In this document: piece by piece, positions 55,901-62,889 of the stretch
Position numbering within the stretch: the stretch's first letter is position 1
How the letters are laid out: every line of letters begins with the position of its first letter
NCBI GenBank assembly: GCA_005804885.1
Contig: SYOX01000333.1
Coordinates: forward strand, 1 to 64,000
Length of the DNA: 64,000 nt
Direction of reading: 5' to 3'
Origin: Pseudomonadota bacterium
GTDB lineage: Bacteria; Myxococcota_A; Bradymonadia; Bradymonadales; GCA-2716585
The notes under the pieces: model-generated
Told to the model about the DNA's origin: nothing
The model's database searches: none
What the model saw: the letters and a program-made list of their open reading frames with translations, nothing else
Program-made: the position numbers and the translations under genes

Positions 55901-56004
55901 CGGTTGGGGGGCCAGCCGGCGCAGAAGAGGGCGGGGAGGTTGCAGCCGTAGCCGGCGTCGTCGGCGAAGAGCTGGGGGTCGCGGGGGAAGGGGTCGGTGT
56001 TCAT
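52900..56004 (-). CDS. Large alpha/alpha-barrel glycosidase-like protein
   Basis: 1034 residues from the ATG at 56004; no signal peptide. Residues 30-170 look like beta-sandwich (carbohydrate-binding-like) parts. The region 600-930 is helical with aromatic/acidic clusters typical of six-hairpin glycosidases: SVYDRDFFGLEEDWLFCAWA, HLSKDHYLHDLRNGLTPWQA, GDLSFPTQSLFGNVANWVGL and YFGLPRFDDWGNPGHGVDAH. Candidate catalytic acids lie among these Asp/Glu residues, but I cannot assign a GH family. It ends with a beta domain. Stop overlaps the nucleotidyltransferase start; starts 4 bp after the Cys-rich gene. Confidence 0.7.
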   Translation of the reverse strand: MNTDPFPRDPQLFADDAGYGCNLPALFCAGWPPNRELAFKEYRSQDDPALLHRAGVRWRSPVQVAALRLRWPSGYEPLAFRVLVVIDGAEVALTELARASSALVELPVDAAIQALIVEQAPGSGAPGHPGVMRIAALSILSSASPDLEILAVDAEGRAHSPAMPLATDGDPWTCLDLSDLPEIELRLPHDTPARGLALDLVRLGSFGRPADLSAWIAAATARAPDGLGGWRPVEIDARAINTDDAGVVAGVVRAALMMPAADTLDGLRLSMPLPRSALLAISSAALIDRLPDAPGWRTLPPAATPKRPERRDDPSPEFIARGIFSLDTAASYCTPLRMAASLGVPHTAPRVGVDADGHVQLQPGGSAPHGVGHAQCLTLGARLSTPPTGPTRRSLAPDAPALTFERDHGPVRARQTLFVDPADGAPTLQWWIEVENRSGDEAKVAIEVGAALRDYLWALPLRLLATSGGGTLTLRWEDGAAALAAEGPWGLTIPPDPRSEWVLTTREVLAPGARVRRGLRFPLTSGAALPAPEALPAPEESMEAGLDRLRGAVRAALDGAIEVDLPDPAWGALVKRLLVQSSLFILEDERVPYGIAPSVYDRDFFGLEEDWLFCAWAQWGLGRQALTSFKATYLQAEHLSKDHYLHDLRNGLTPWQAERLCALVGVGWAEAFDAEQRALLRSLGAWVVEQRARTAEATGAIEAGGWRTFPGLLPAFRYGGDLSFPTQSLFGNVANWVGLRALARAEGPGSPWREEVDDFRRAILGALDAVKITNDYGDFYPLDTGGGDAGSYYQLMAAGILDPMDFFSPGDPRADAIDAFMERDDRLYFGLPRFDDWGNPGHGVDAHYCVGYLIRALRAGRREVFWTGLCGLIASAMDPEVCTFREVSPIQREAAAWGHDAHLPGRRLGRSEPCVGGIGVALQLIRHALVTELPEADGQPGRRLRFLAAPLPGWLAGPLRLIAAPTLGGLASIEVTPRGGGFEVLIDAVDAEAIELQLPAAAGRASKSGEVLRPDARGLVALPPGRHRLWIDAP

Positions 56005-56008
56005 GGCC

Positions 56009-56665
56009 TCAGTCGCAGCGCTCGGTGTAGAGCTTCCCCTTGCAGATCCGTCGGTTGGCCAGCGCGTCGAGCACGACCAGGCCGACGCAGGAGATCGAGG
56101 CGTCGTCGGGGCAGGGCGTGGGCGTCTGGCAGAGGCCATCGGCGCAGATTTGATCGGCGGGGCAGCGGGCGGGGCAGGCGCACTCGTCGGTGACGTTGAC
56201 ACAGGGGTCGACGAAGAAGGTGTCGCGGCAGACGCGCTTGTTGTCCAGCGGCTCCAGGCGGACATTGCCGAGGCAGAGGCGGTTGATGTCGTCGGCGCAG
56301 GCTTCGGCGACGAGGCACTCGCCGTCGACGCAGATCTGCTTGTCTTCGGCGTTGCAGACCGGGTTGCAGAGGCACTCGACGCAGACCTGGGTGGCCTCGG
56401 CGGTCCGTCCCGAGTCGGAGGTGCACTGGTTGTCCGTGTTCTTCTTGCAGGGCCGGCACAGGCGGTCGCCCTGGCAGCCGGGGTCGTCGGGCAGGCAATC
56501 GGCCTTGCAGAAGCCGCGGAAGCAGTGGCCCGAGGTGCAGGGGACGTTCTCGTCGCACTCGGTGATCTCGACGAGGCAGGAGGGCGCCGGCCATACGAGC
56601 GCGATCAGGCCGAGCAGGCCGAGCCACCTCGCGTTGACGCGTTGAAGGCCAAGATCATGATCCAC
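56009..56665 (-). CDS. Cys-rich exported protein
   Basis: 218 residues from a GTG at 56665, with GGAG about 10 bases upstream. N-terminal VDHDLGLQRVNARWLGLLGL leads into a hydrophobic core ending PAPSC, a probable signal (lipoprotein or cleaved; the lipobox is imperfect). The mature part carries about 29 cysteines in short-spaced pairs (CDENVPCTSGHCFRGFC, CRPCKKNTDNQC, CACPARCPADQICADGLC), like the small Cys-rich modules of other lipoproteins here. First gene of the glycan operon; role unknown. Confidence 0.65.
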   Translation of the reverse strand: MDHDLGLQRVNARWLGLLGLIALVWPAPSCLVEITECDENVPCTSGHCFRGFCKADCLPDDPGCQGDRLCRPCKKNTDNQCTSDSGRTAEATQVCVECLCNPVCNAEDKQICVDGECLVAEACADDINRLCLGNVRLEPLDNKRVCRDTFFVDPCVNVTDECACPARCPADQICADGLCQTPTPCPDDASISCVGLVVLDALANRRICKGKLYTERCD

Positions 56666-56755
56666 GGCGCCTTTTTCTCCTTCGGGCCGCGCCAGGCGGC
56701 CTGCGCCAGGGTAGAGCAGGCGCGCGCCAAAAGTAAACTCTCGCGGCTGGACGAG

Positions 56756-57092
56756 CGCCCCACGCTCCTCGCACCGCCCCACGCTCCTCGCACCGCCCCC
56801 GTTGGGGGCGGGCTCGTCGGGTGGGGCTTGGATGCGCGGGGTGGGCTGCGCCCTGTCGGTCGCAGGCCGGCGGGCGGACGGGAGCGGATCGCAGGGGCGG
56901 CTCAGCGCGTCGAAGTGGGCCTGTGGATTGGGGTTTTCATGCCCCCTGGTGTCGACCTGGGTCGTGCGCTGGCCTGCGACCGACAGGGCGCAGCCCACCC
57001 TGAGCTTCTAGCCCCACCCGACGAGCCCGTCCCCAACGGGGGCGGTGCGAGGAGCGTGGGGCGATCGTCGAGCGTGGGGCGATCGTCGAGCG
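56756..57092. repeat. Nested inverted-repeat element, copy B
   Basis: Outer arms: 56775-56828 against 57010-57065, with one mismatch over 54 bases, the same arms as copy A. Inner arms: a perfect 30-bp inverted repeat at 56839-56868 and 56971-57000. Copy A keeps only one of the inner arms. The centre matches copy A in reverse orientation. Left edge: a 19-base unit beginning CGCCCCACGCTCC is tandemly doubled (56756-56774, 56775-56793). Right edge: two GATCGTCGAGCG copies (57063, 57081). Together with the flanks it fills the 590 bp between 56665 and 57256; no gene is supported in it. Confidence 0.8.
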
Positions 57093-57255
57093 TGGAGCGC
57101 TCGTGGTGCGAACCTCGCGTGGCGCGGTGCGTGGGGCGCGGGCGCGGCGCCTTGACAGCGGGCTGTCGTGCGTAGGACACAGGCCGATGGGGAGGCCGGC
57201 CTCTTCAGGATCCTTCGAAACTCAGGTGGAGCGGCGTCGGGCCGCGGAGCGAGGC

Positions 57256-57636
57256 ATGGGCGATCTTCACCCCTTGAGGGCCTCCTTGCTGGTCGGCGTC
57301 GGCGGCAGCCTCGGGGCGCTGGCGCGCTTCTATGTGGGCGTGGCCGCGAAGCGCTGGCTGGGCGAAGGCTGGCCCTTCGGGACGCTGATCGCGAACCTGC
57401 TGGGCTGCCTGATGCTGGGCCTGATGACCGGGATGGCGGCGCAGGGGGAGATCTCGGCGTCGACGCGCGCGGCCCTGATGGTCGGCTTCCTGGGCGCCTT
57501 TACGACCTTCTCGACCTTCTGCCTGGAGGCCACGGCGCTCTCGCGCGGCTCGGCGGCCTCCAGCGGGCTCTATGTGGCCGTCAGCGTCGTGGGCGGCGTG
57601 GCGCTGGTCTGGCTGGGCCATCGGCTCGGATCGTGA
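57256..57636 (+). CDS. crcB: Fluoride ion channel CrcB
   Basis: 126 residues, normal Fluc/CrcB size. The ATG at 57256 gives MGDLHPLRASLLVGVGGSLG. Four membrane segments are visible. Conserved landmarks are GGSLGALARFYVG, GTLIANLLGC (pore Asn), and GFLGAFTTFSTFCLE (the Thr/Phe fluoride track). It exports fluoride as a dual-topology dimer. GGAG lies upstream at about 57246. A convincing fluoride riboswitch was not found. It stands alone beside the dispersed repeat. Confidence 0.93.
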   Translation: MGDLHPLRASLLVGVGGSLGALARFYVGVAAKRWLGEGWPFGTLIANLLGCLMLGLMTGMAAQGEISASTRAALMVGFLGAFTTFSTFCLEATALSRGSAASSGLYVAVSVVGGVALVWLGHRLGS

Positions 57637-57709
57637 TCGCGGGGCGCCTCGGGCTTGCATGTGGCGCGGGTTGGTCGGATCTTGAGCGGGGTGATTGCCT
57701 GAGGCCGCG

Positions 57710-59107
57710 ATGTCTGAATCAGAGGGCTTGAAATCTTCAATGCAGGGCGATCCGGAGGCCGAGGGGTTGTCTCTGAGCCCCGAGGAGCGCCCGGCGGCCT
57801 TGGGCGCGGCGCTCACGCCGACGCTTTCGGCCGAGGATCTGGGCGTGGCGCTGCCCAGCGATGCGATGTGGACCCCTGAGGGGCAGGCGCGCTCAAGGGC
57901 GCTGTCCGCGGCCAGGCCCGCCGAGGCGTCGGGGTCGCGCGCGCTGACCGCGGCGAGGTCCGGCGCGGCGCCGCGCGCCGTGGCCATCGGCGGGGTCGGG
58001 TGCGGCGGGTGCGGCGCGGCGATCCCGCCGGGGATGACCTTCTGCCCTTCTTGCGGGGGCGCCGCGCGGTGGGCGACCCAGGCGCAGCAGCGCGGCCTGT
58101 TGATCGCGCGCTTTGGCGACGAGGCCAGGCGCGGGCGCTTCGTCCGCTGGGTGGTTCAGGCGCACCCGCACCTGGATCGGGCCGAGGTCATCGCGGCGTC
58201 GACGCGGGAGCCGGCCCTGTACCCGATCCGGGTCAGCGCGGATCAAGGGCATGCGCTGGAGCAGGGGCTTCGGTCGCTGGGGATCGACGCGCAGGTGCTG
58301 GAGCCGGGCCAGATCCCCGCGGCGTGGTTGCGCGAGGCGCTGTGGCCGTGGTGGTCGAGCCCCTTGGCGCGCTTCGTGGGCATCGGGGTCGCGGGCGCGA
58401 TCATCCTGGTCTTCTTCGCGCTCGGGCCGCTCTTCCTGCTCGGGGGGGTCTTCGCGCTGGTCGTGGCGCTGGGGGTGGCGCTGCGGCAGATGGGGCGGCG
58501 CTCGGGGCTGTCGCCCGACTTCCTGCTCGACAGCATCGCGGGGCTCGACGCGGCGCTGGTCGCGTCGCTGCGCGGGCTCTTGAGCGACCTCCGCGACGAG
58601 GAGCTGCGCGACTGCCTGACGGTCTGCATCCTGGAGTACCGGGCGCTGAGCGATCACCTGCGGGACGTGGCGCCGTCGGTGGGCGGGCTGATGGGCGAGT
58701 CGCAGGAGATGTTGCGGCGGCTGATCGAGCAGTGGGCGGCGGCGGGGCAGCGCTTCCTGGCGCTGGAGCGCTACACGACGACGGTGGATCGCGCGCGGCT
58801 TGAGGCGACGGTGGCGCGCGGCCAGGCGCAGGTCGAGGGCGACGCGGCGCAGCGCGAGCGCCAGCAGAAGGTCGTCGATCAGGTGCGGACCCAGCTCCAG
58901 GCCGTTGACGCGCTCGAGCGCGACGCGGCCAGGCTCAAGGCGCAGCTCGTCCACCTGACCTCGACGGTCGAGGCCTTCAGGGCCAGGGCGCTGGCCGCGA
59001 CGATGGGGGCCAGCGGCGGGGCTTCGAGCCTCGACGAGATCATCCAGGAGATCGACCAGGAGATGGACGTGCTGGAGGAGACCGTGCGAGAGGTCAAGGC
59101 GCTCTGA
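57710..59107 (+). CDS. Zinc-ribbon, two-helix membrane, coiled-coil protein
   Basis: 465 residues from the ATG at 57710 (GAGG upstream; TTG at 57695 is an alternative). Residues 1-90: low-complexity Ala/Pro/Ser. Residues about 97-115: a zinc-ribbon CGGCGAAIPPGMTFCPSCGG with four cysteines. Residues 225-262: two adjacent membrane segments (FVGIGVAGAIILVFFALG, LFLLGGVFALVVALGVAL). From about 355 to the end: a long coiled coil (RQQKVVDQVRTQLQAVDALE ... EEIDQEMDVLEETVREV). Architecture suggests a membrane-associated scaffold; no family recognised. Confidence 0.72.
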   Translation: MSESEGLKSSMQGDPEAEGLSLSPEERPAALGAALTPTLSAEDLGVALPSDAMWTPEGQARSRALSAARPAEASGSRALTAARSGAAPRAVAIGGVGCGGCGAAIPPGMTFCPSCGGAARWATQAQQRGLLIARFGDEARRGRFVRWVVQAHPHLDRAEVIAASTREPALYPIRVSADQGHALEQGLRSLGIDAQVLEPGQIPAAWLREALWPWWSSPLARFVGIGVAGAIILVFFALGPLFLLGGVFALVVALGVALRQMGRRSGLSPDFLLDSIAGLDAALVASLRGLLSDLRDEELRDCLTVCILEYRALSDHLRDVAPSVGGLMGESQEMLRRLIEQWAAAGQRFLALERYTTTVDRARLEATVARGQAQVEGDAAQRERQQKVVDQVRTQLQAVDALERDAARLKAQLVHLTSTVEAFRARALAATMGASGGASSLDEIIQEIDQEMDVLEETVREVKAL

Positions 59108-59118
59108 GCGGCCCGGAT

Positions 59119-59218
59119 CTCATCGGAAACACTGGCCGAGGGCAGCGCAGCCGGAGTTGACCGCGCAGGTCATTGGAAGCACTGGCCGAGGGCGGCGCAG
59201 CCGGAGTTGACCGCGCAG
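59119..59218 (-). repeat. 50-bp tandem duplication at the 3' end of the Cys-rich lipoprotein gene
   Basis: Two adjacent 50-bp copies (59119-59168, 59169-59218) differing at a few positions. The inner copy encodes the gene's last residues (CAVNSGCAALGQCF). The outer copy, beyond the stop, still reads as TCAVNSGCAALGQCFR in another frame. A length of 50 is not a multiple of three, so the duplication shifted the frame and probably changed the original stop. Confidence 0.75.
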
Positions 59219-60474
59219 TCGCGCAGGCCGTCCATGCGTCCGGGGTCGACGGCGGCCAGGTAGGAGCAGCCCTGCGGGCAGTCCTGGACCTCGGCGCCGC
59301 AGGCCTCCAGGGCGCCGCAGATCTCGCCGCACCCCTCGTAGTCGGGCAGGATGCACAAGAAGACCCCGTCGCCGACGCACTCCGAGGACTGGCTGATGCA
59401 CTCGGCGCCGCCGGGCAGGTCGCTGCCGGGCAGGGCCTGGAAGATGCCGGCGCAGACGGCCGGGCAGGCCTCGGGGGGCAGGGCGCCGGGGCACTTGTCC
59501 AGCAGCGCGCGGCAGAAGGGCGCGCAGTCCGGGTTGATGACCTCGACGGGCGGGAAGCAGCGCTCGAAGAGGTCGCACCCGGCCGTGTCGACGCAGGTGT
59601 TGGCGATGACCTGCTTCTGGAGGTCCAAGGCCCGGCAGCCCTCAAGGCACTCGCTGGCGGTGGTGAAGACGGGGCCGGGGATGCCCCTGCACTCGCTGAT
59701 GAGCTTGCCGCACATCCCGGCGCAGATGTCGTCGGGGCCGAGATCGACCTGACACTGGCCGACGTTGTCGAGCTGGCAGTCGTTGCGCGCCAGGCTGTAG
59801 TAGCAGCCCAGCTCGGACTGGCGGCTGTCGGGGCGCGCGTGGACGTAGCCGCTGCAGGTGCTGGTGCAGGTGGCCTCGTCGGGGCCGAAGAACTCGCTGG
59901 GGAAGGCGTCGCAGCCGTCGACGCGGGCGCACAGCTCCCGGCAGTCGCGGTCGTCGGCGAAGCCGCCGCCCTGGCAGCGCTCCAGCGCGTCGCACTCCGA
60001 GGCCATCGCGCAATGGGCCTCGGCCTGCACCTCGGGGTCTTCGATCGCCTCAAGGCACTCGGCGATGCAGCCGCCGTCGCCCTGGCCGCAGAGGGTCAGC
60101 TGGCCGCAGTAGCCCTCGCAGGTCTGCTGCAGGAAGGCCTCGTTGACATCGACGGGCTCCTCGGTGGGGAACTGATCGTTGTTGGTCGATGGCAAGTTGT
60201 TGATATCGTTGTTGATATCGTTGTTGTCTTCTTCCGCCGGGGCGACCTCGGGCGCTGGGTCGTCGCCGCAGGCGGCCAGCGGCGCCAGCGCCAGCGCAGC
60301 CAGCGCAACCAGCGCGCCGGGCGGCAGCGCGCGGCGTCGAGGCGCGCGGGCCTCCGGTGTTTGCGTCACGGTCGCGTCGGGCGGCAGCGCGCAAGAGAGC
60401 GGCGCGAGCGCCGGTCGTGGTGGGCTCCCCGCCAGCGCGGGCGGCCAGAGAGCCTTTGGGGCGTGCCGTCTCAT
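59170..60474 (-). CDS. Cys-rich lipoprotein
   Basis: 434 residues if the start is at 60474, supported by ATGA overlap with the upstream gene; a GTG at 60369 gives a shorter n-region and is an alternative. Hydrophobic core LVALAALALAPLAAC gives lipobox Cys, followed by an acidic NNDINND-type linker. The mature part has about 45 cysteines in repeats such as CEGYCGQLTLCGQGDGGC, CRELCARVDGC, CAGMCGKLISEC, CAPFCRALLDKC, CGEICGALEACG. Several units share the CxxxCxxxxxC spacing, so the protein is a string of related small disulfide modules. Surface-exposed; function unknown. Confidence 0.75.
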   Translation of the reverse strand: MRRHAPKALWPPALAGSPPRPALAPLSCALPPDATVTQTPEARAPRRRALPPGALVALAALALAPLAACGDDPAPEVAPAEEDNNDINNDINNLPSTNNDQFPTEEPVDVNEAFLQQTCEGYCGQLTLCGQGDGGCIAECLEAIEDPEVQAEAHCAMASECDALERCQGGGFADDRDCRELCARVDGCDAFPSEFFGPDEATCTSTCSGYVHARPDSRQSELGCYYSLARNDCQLDNVGQCQVDLGPDDICAGMCGKLISECRGIPGPVFTTASECLEGCRALDLQKQVIANTCVDTAGCDLFERCFPPVEVINPDCAPFCRALLDKCPGALPPEACPAVCAGIFQALPGSDLPGGAECISQSSECVGDGVFLCILPDYEGCGEICGALEACGAEVQDCPQGCSYLAAVDPGRMDGLRDCAVNSGCAALGQCFQ

Positions 60475-61391
60475 TGTCCGTCCTCCGTGGCTTCGGGCAG
60501 GTCCAGCGAGCCAGTCTCGATGACGGCGCGGGCGGCCTCGCACGCGTCGTAGCGGATCGGGTCGTCCTCGGAGGGGTCGTCGTCGAGCGTCTCGATCCAG
60601 CAGATGAAGGCCAGGTGCTCGGCGTCGCTCAAGGGCTGGTTGGCCAGCGGCATCCGGGTGCCGGAGACGATCCCGAGCGTGCGAGAGAGCAGGTAGCTGC
60701 GCTCGGGCTCGCTGGGCCAGATCTGGACGCCCGGGGCCTCGTCGGCGCCCAGGACGCCGTTGCCGTTCGGGTCGCCCCTCCGGATGCGGTTGCCGATCCC
60801 GGCGACGACCTCGGGGCCGAGCACGGCGATGTTGCCGACCCTGACCTCGGGCGAGCCGCAGGCGACGAAGAGGGCCTGGTTGGGGGCCTCGATGATCACC
60901 TCCCCGGTGCCGCCCCCGTCGGTGATGGTGAAGGCGGCCCGGTGCGCCTCGCAGCCCTCGATGGGGGCGGCGAGCTGGATGATCCAGTCGCCGTCGACGA
61001 TCGCGTGGGTGGCGATCCGCGCGGAGAAGCCGCGCGCGGGGCCGGAGTCGATGGTGAGGAGGTCGCCGGGCGGCTCGCACATGTCGTCGACGTTCTCGGG
61101 CTCCTCGGCCAGGTTGCAGGGCTTGCCGATGGCGTCGAGCAGGTTGCCCGGCGTGTGCAAGTCCGGGAACTCCTTGGTGTTGTGGCACACGCCCGAGTCC
61201 GGGCTGCACGTGCGCTTGAAGATCTGCGTGTGCATCGCGGTCATCGTCGGCATCTGCGCGCGGGCCTCGTCGACCAGGGTCTGCTCGACCTCCGGGGTCG
61301 GCTCTGGCGCGGGCTTCGCGGCCTCGTCCCCGCAGCCCGCGCCGGCCAGCAGCGCCAGAGCGGTCATGGACGCGATCGTCATCCTTCGCAT
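60471..61391 (-). CDS. Lipoprotein with cytochrome-like CxxxxxxCH segment
   Basis: 306 residues from the ATG at 61391 (AAGGGG about 8 bases upstream). Signal MRRMTIASMTALALLAGAGC. Near residue 60 TCSPDSGVCHN gives Cys-x6-Cys-His, an expanded haem-like site of the kind found in planctomycete and myxobacterial cytochrome-like domains, but not a true CxxCH; haem binding is uncertain. DPNGNGVLGADEAPG looks like a calcium loop. ISGTRMPL-type sequence (GTRMPLANQPLSDAEH) is the C-terminal cytochrome c Met-ligand region, which strengthens the link. Cotranscribed with the DUF1501 gene (4 bases apart). Confidence 0.68.
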   Translation of the reverse strand: MRRMTIASMTALALLAGAGCGDEAAKPAPEPTPEVEQTLVDEARAQMPTMTAMHTQIFKRTCSPDSGVCHNTKEFPDLHTPGNLLDAIGKPCNLAEEPENVDDMCEPPGDLLTIDSGPARGFSARIATHAIVDGDWIIQLAAPIEGCEAHRAAFTITDGGGTGEVIIEAPNQALFVACGSPEVRVGNIAVLGPEVVAGIGNRIRRGDPNGNGVLGADEAPGVQIWPSEPERSYLLSRTLGIVSGTRMPLANQPLSDAEHLAFICWIETLDDDPSEDDPIRYDACEAARAVIETGSLDLPEATEDGQ

Positions 61392-61395
61392 GGCG

Positions 61396-62832
61396 CTACC
61401 CCTTGTACATGGTGGTGACGGGGGCCTCATCGAAGAAGCGGCCCGGATCGACGCCGACGGCGTCAGCCAGCGTGGACAGGATCCCCTGGGAGTGGAAGAC
61501 CTCCTCGCGGTTCAGGGCGGCCATCGTCGTCGGGTCGGTGCGCCCGAACATCTTGCCGCCCGGGATGGCCCCGCCGAGGAAGGGGATCGCCTGGTGTCGG
61601 CTGCCGTTGAGCCCCTGGTGATCGGAGCCCTGGGCGCTGTTGTAGCCCGTCAGCCGCTCGGTGTTGTCCCGCGAGAACTCGCTGAGCACCGTCACGATCG
61701 TGTGGTCCCAGAAGGTCCCCCCCTCCGGGTGCGGCAGCCTCGGCAGCACGTGGATGAGCGCCGCGAGCTGTCGGCCCAGATCCTGGGCCAGGGGCGGGAA
61801 GTCCACCATCTCGTTGCTGTGCGTGTCGTAGCCGCCAACCCCGACGGCCACCGCCGGGCTGCCGAGCTGGAGCATGCGCACCGCCAGCGCCACCTGCGCC
61901 CCCCACGGCCCCGCCCCGAAGGCCTCCCGCATCATCTGGTTCGTCCCCAGCTCCCGATCCACCGCGCCGTCCTCCAGGAGGTTGAGCATCGGCAGCCCCA
62001 GGATGTCCCGGAAGCGACCCTTGTTCGCCTTGCTGTCGAGGTAGAGCGACACCCGCGCGGCGTTGTCCAGCGCGAGCCTCTGGCTGAAGCGCTGGTCGAG
62101 CTTCTGGCCGAGCTGCTGGCTCCAGTCCGCCTGAGGGATCTGGAAGGACCTGATCCCCCGGCGCTGGAAGTCCTGCGGGCCGTTGAAGAAGAGCGCACGG
62201 AAGAGGCCGTCCTGGCCCGTGGCCTCCCCGTAGAGCCGCGCGCCGCCCCCGATGACCACCGGCGGGAAGGCCTCGAAGCGCTTCTGCCCTTCGTACATCG
62301 GGTGGAACTTGGAGATCTGGGCCAGAAAGCCCATCCGGCCGTCAAAGCGCCCCGTCGTCATGCGCTGCCTGGCCGTCTGGTGGTTCGCGTCGCTGGTCTC
62401 CTCGAAGGGCTGGTGGTCGACCGTCCCGAGCACCGTCACCTTGTCCGAGACCGCCGGCAGCGGCCTGAGCACCTCCCCTTGCCCCCAGCTCGGCAGCGCG
62501 ATCGGCGCGTTGTCCAGCACCGCGCCCACGTCCCACTCCGTGCCCCGCGCCCCCGGCTGCGTCGGGCGGCCCTCGCCGTCCACGTGCGGGTTCCACTGCA
62601 AGGACAGGTTGGCGTTGAAGATCGCGGGGCTCCGCATGCCCCCGTCCGCGTACAGGATCAGCATGTGCTTCGCTGAAGCGTGGTGCTCCGAGATCGCCGC
62701 CCAGCTCGCGCGCGGGGTCCAGATCCACGGCGCCGCCGTGCCCGCCGCCGCCACGCCGATGCCCGCCGCCGCCGCCTTGATGAACCCTCGCCGGTTCAAG
62801 CCTTTGCGGCCCATGTCTTTGTTATTGCTCAT
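61396..62832 (-). CDS. DUF1501 family protein, Tat-exported
   Basis: 478 residues from the ATG at 62832. Twin-arginine signal LNRRGFIKAAAAGIGVAAAG at 12-31. The alkaline-phosphatase-like DUF1501 body shows HMLILYADGGMRSPAIFNAN, VGVGGYDTHSNEM (Asp/His ligands) and TVLSEFSRDNT, and ends near GRTDPTTMAALNREEVF. DUF1501 genes are normally paired with a large cytochrome/PSD1 protein, as here with the partial gene upstream. Role in envelope phosphoester or sulfate metabolism is inferred from the fold; substrate unknown. Confidence 0.9.
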   Translation of the reverse strand: MSNNKDMGRKGLNRRGFIKAAAAGIGVAAAGTAAPWIWTPRASWAAISEHHASAKHMLILYADGGMRSPAIFNANLSLQWNPHVDGEGRPTQPGARGTEWDVGAVLDNAPIALPSWGQGEVLRPLPAVSDKVTVLGTVDHQPFEETSDANHQTARQRMTTGRFDGRMGFLAQISKFHPMYEGQKRFEAFPPVVIGGGARLYGEATGQDGLFRALFFNGPQDFQRRGIRSFQIPQADWSQQLGQKLDQRFSQRLALDNAARVSLYLDSKANKGRFRDILGLPMLNLLEDGAVDRELGTNQMMREAFGAGPWGAQVALAVRMLQLGSPAVAVGVGGYDTHSNEMVDFPPLAQDLGRQLAALIHVLPRLPHPEGGTFWDHTIVTVLSEFSRDNTERLTGYNSAQGSDHQGLNGSRHQAIPFLGGAIPGGKMFGRTDPTTMAALNREEVFHSQGILSTLADAVGVDPGRFFDEAPVTTMYKG

Positions 62833-62889
62833 GATTTTCAATCTCCGTCTGAGGCCCCCGCGCGTCGGCGCGATCCGGGCCGCGGTGCG

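Noticed and set aside
57181-57250. Possible fluoride riboswitch before crcB (GGCCGATGGGGAGGCCGGCC)
   Set aside because: The first stem-like part resembles the start of the fluoride aptamer, but the required second stem and the CTGATG-type pseudoknot partner are absent.
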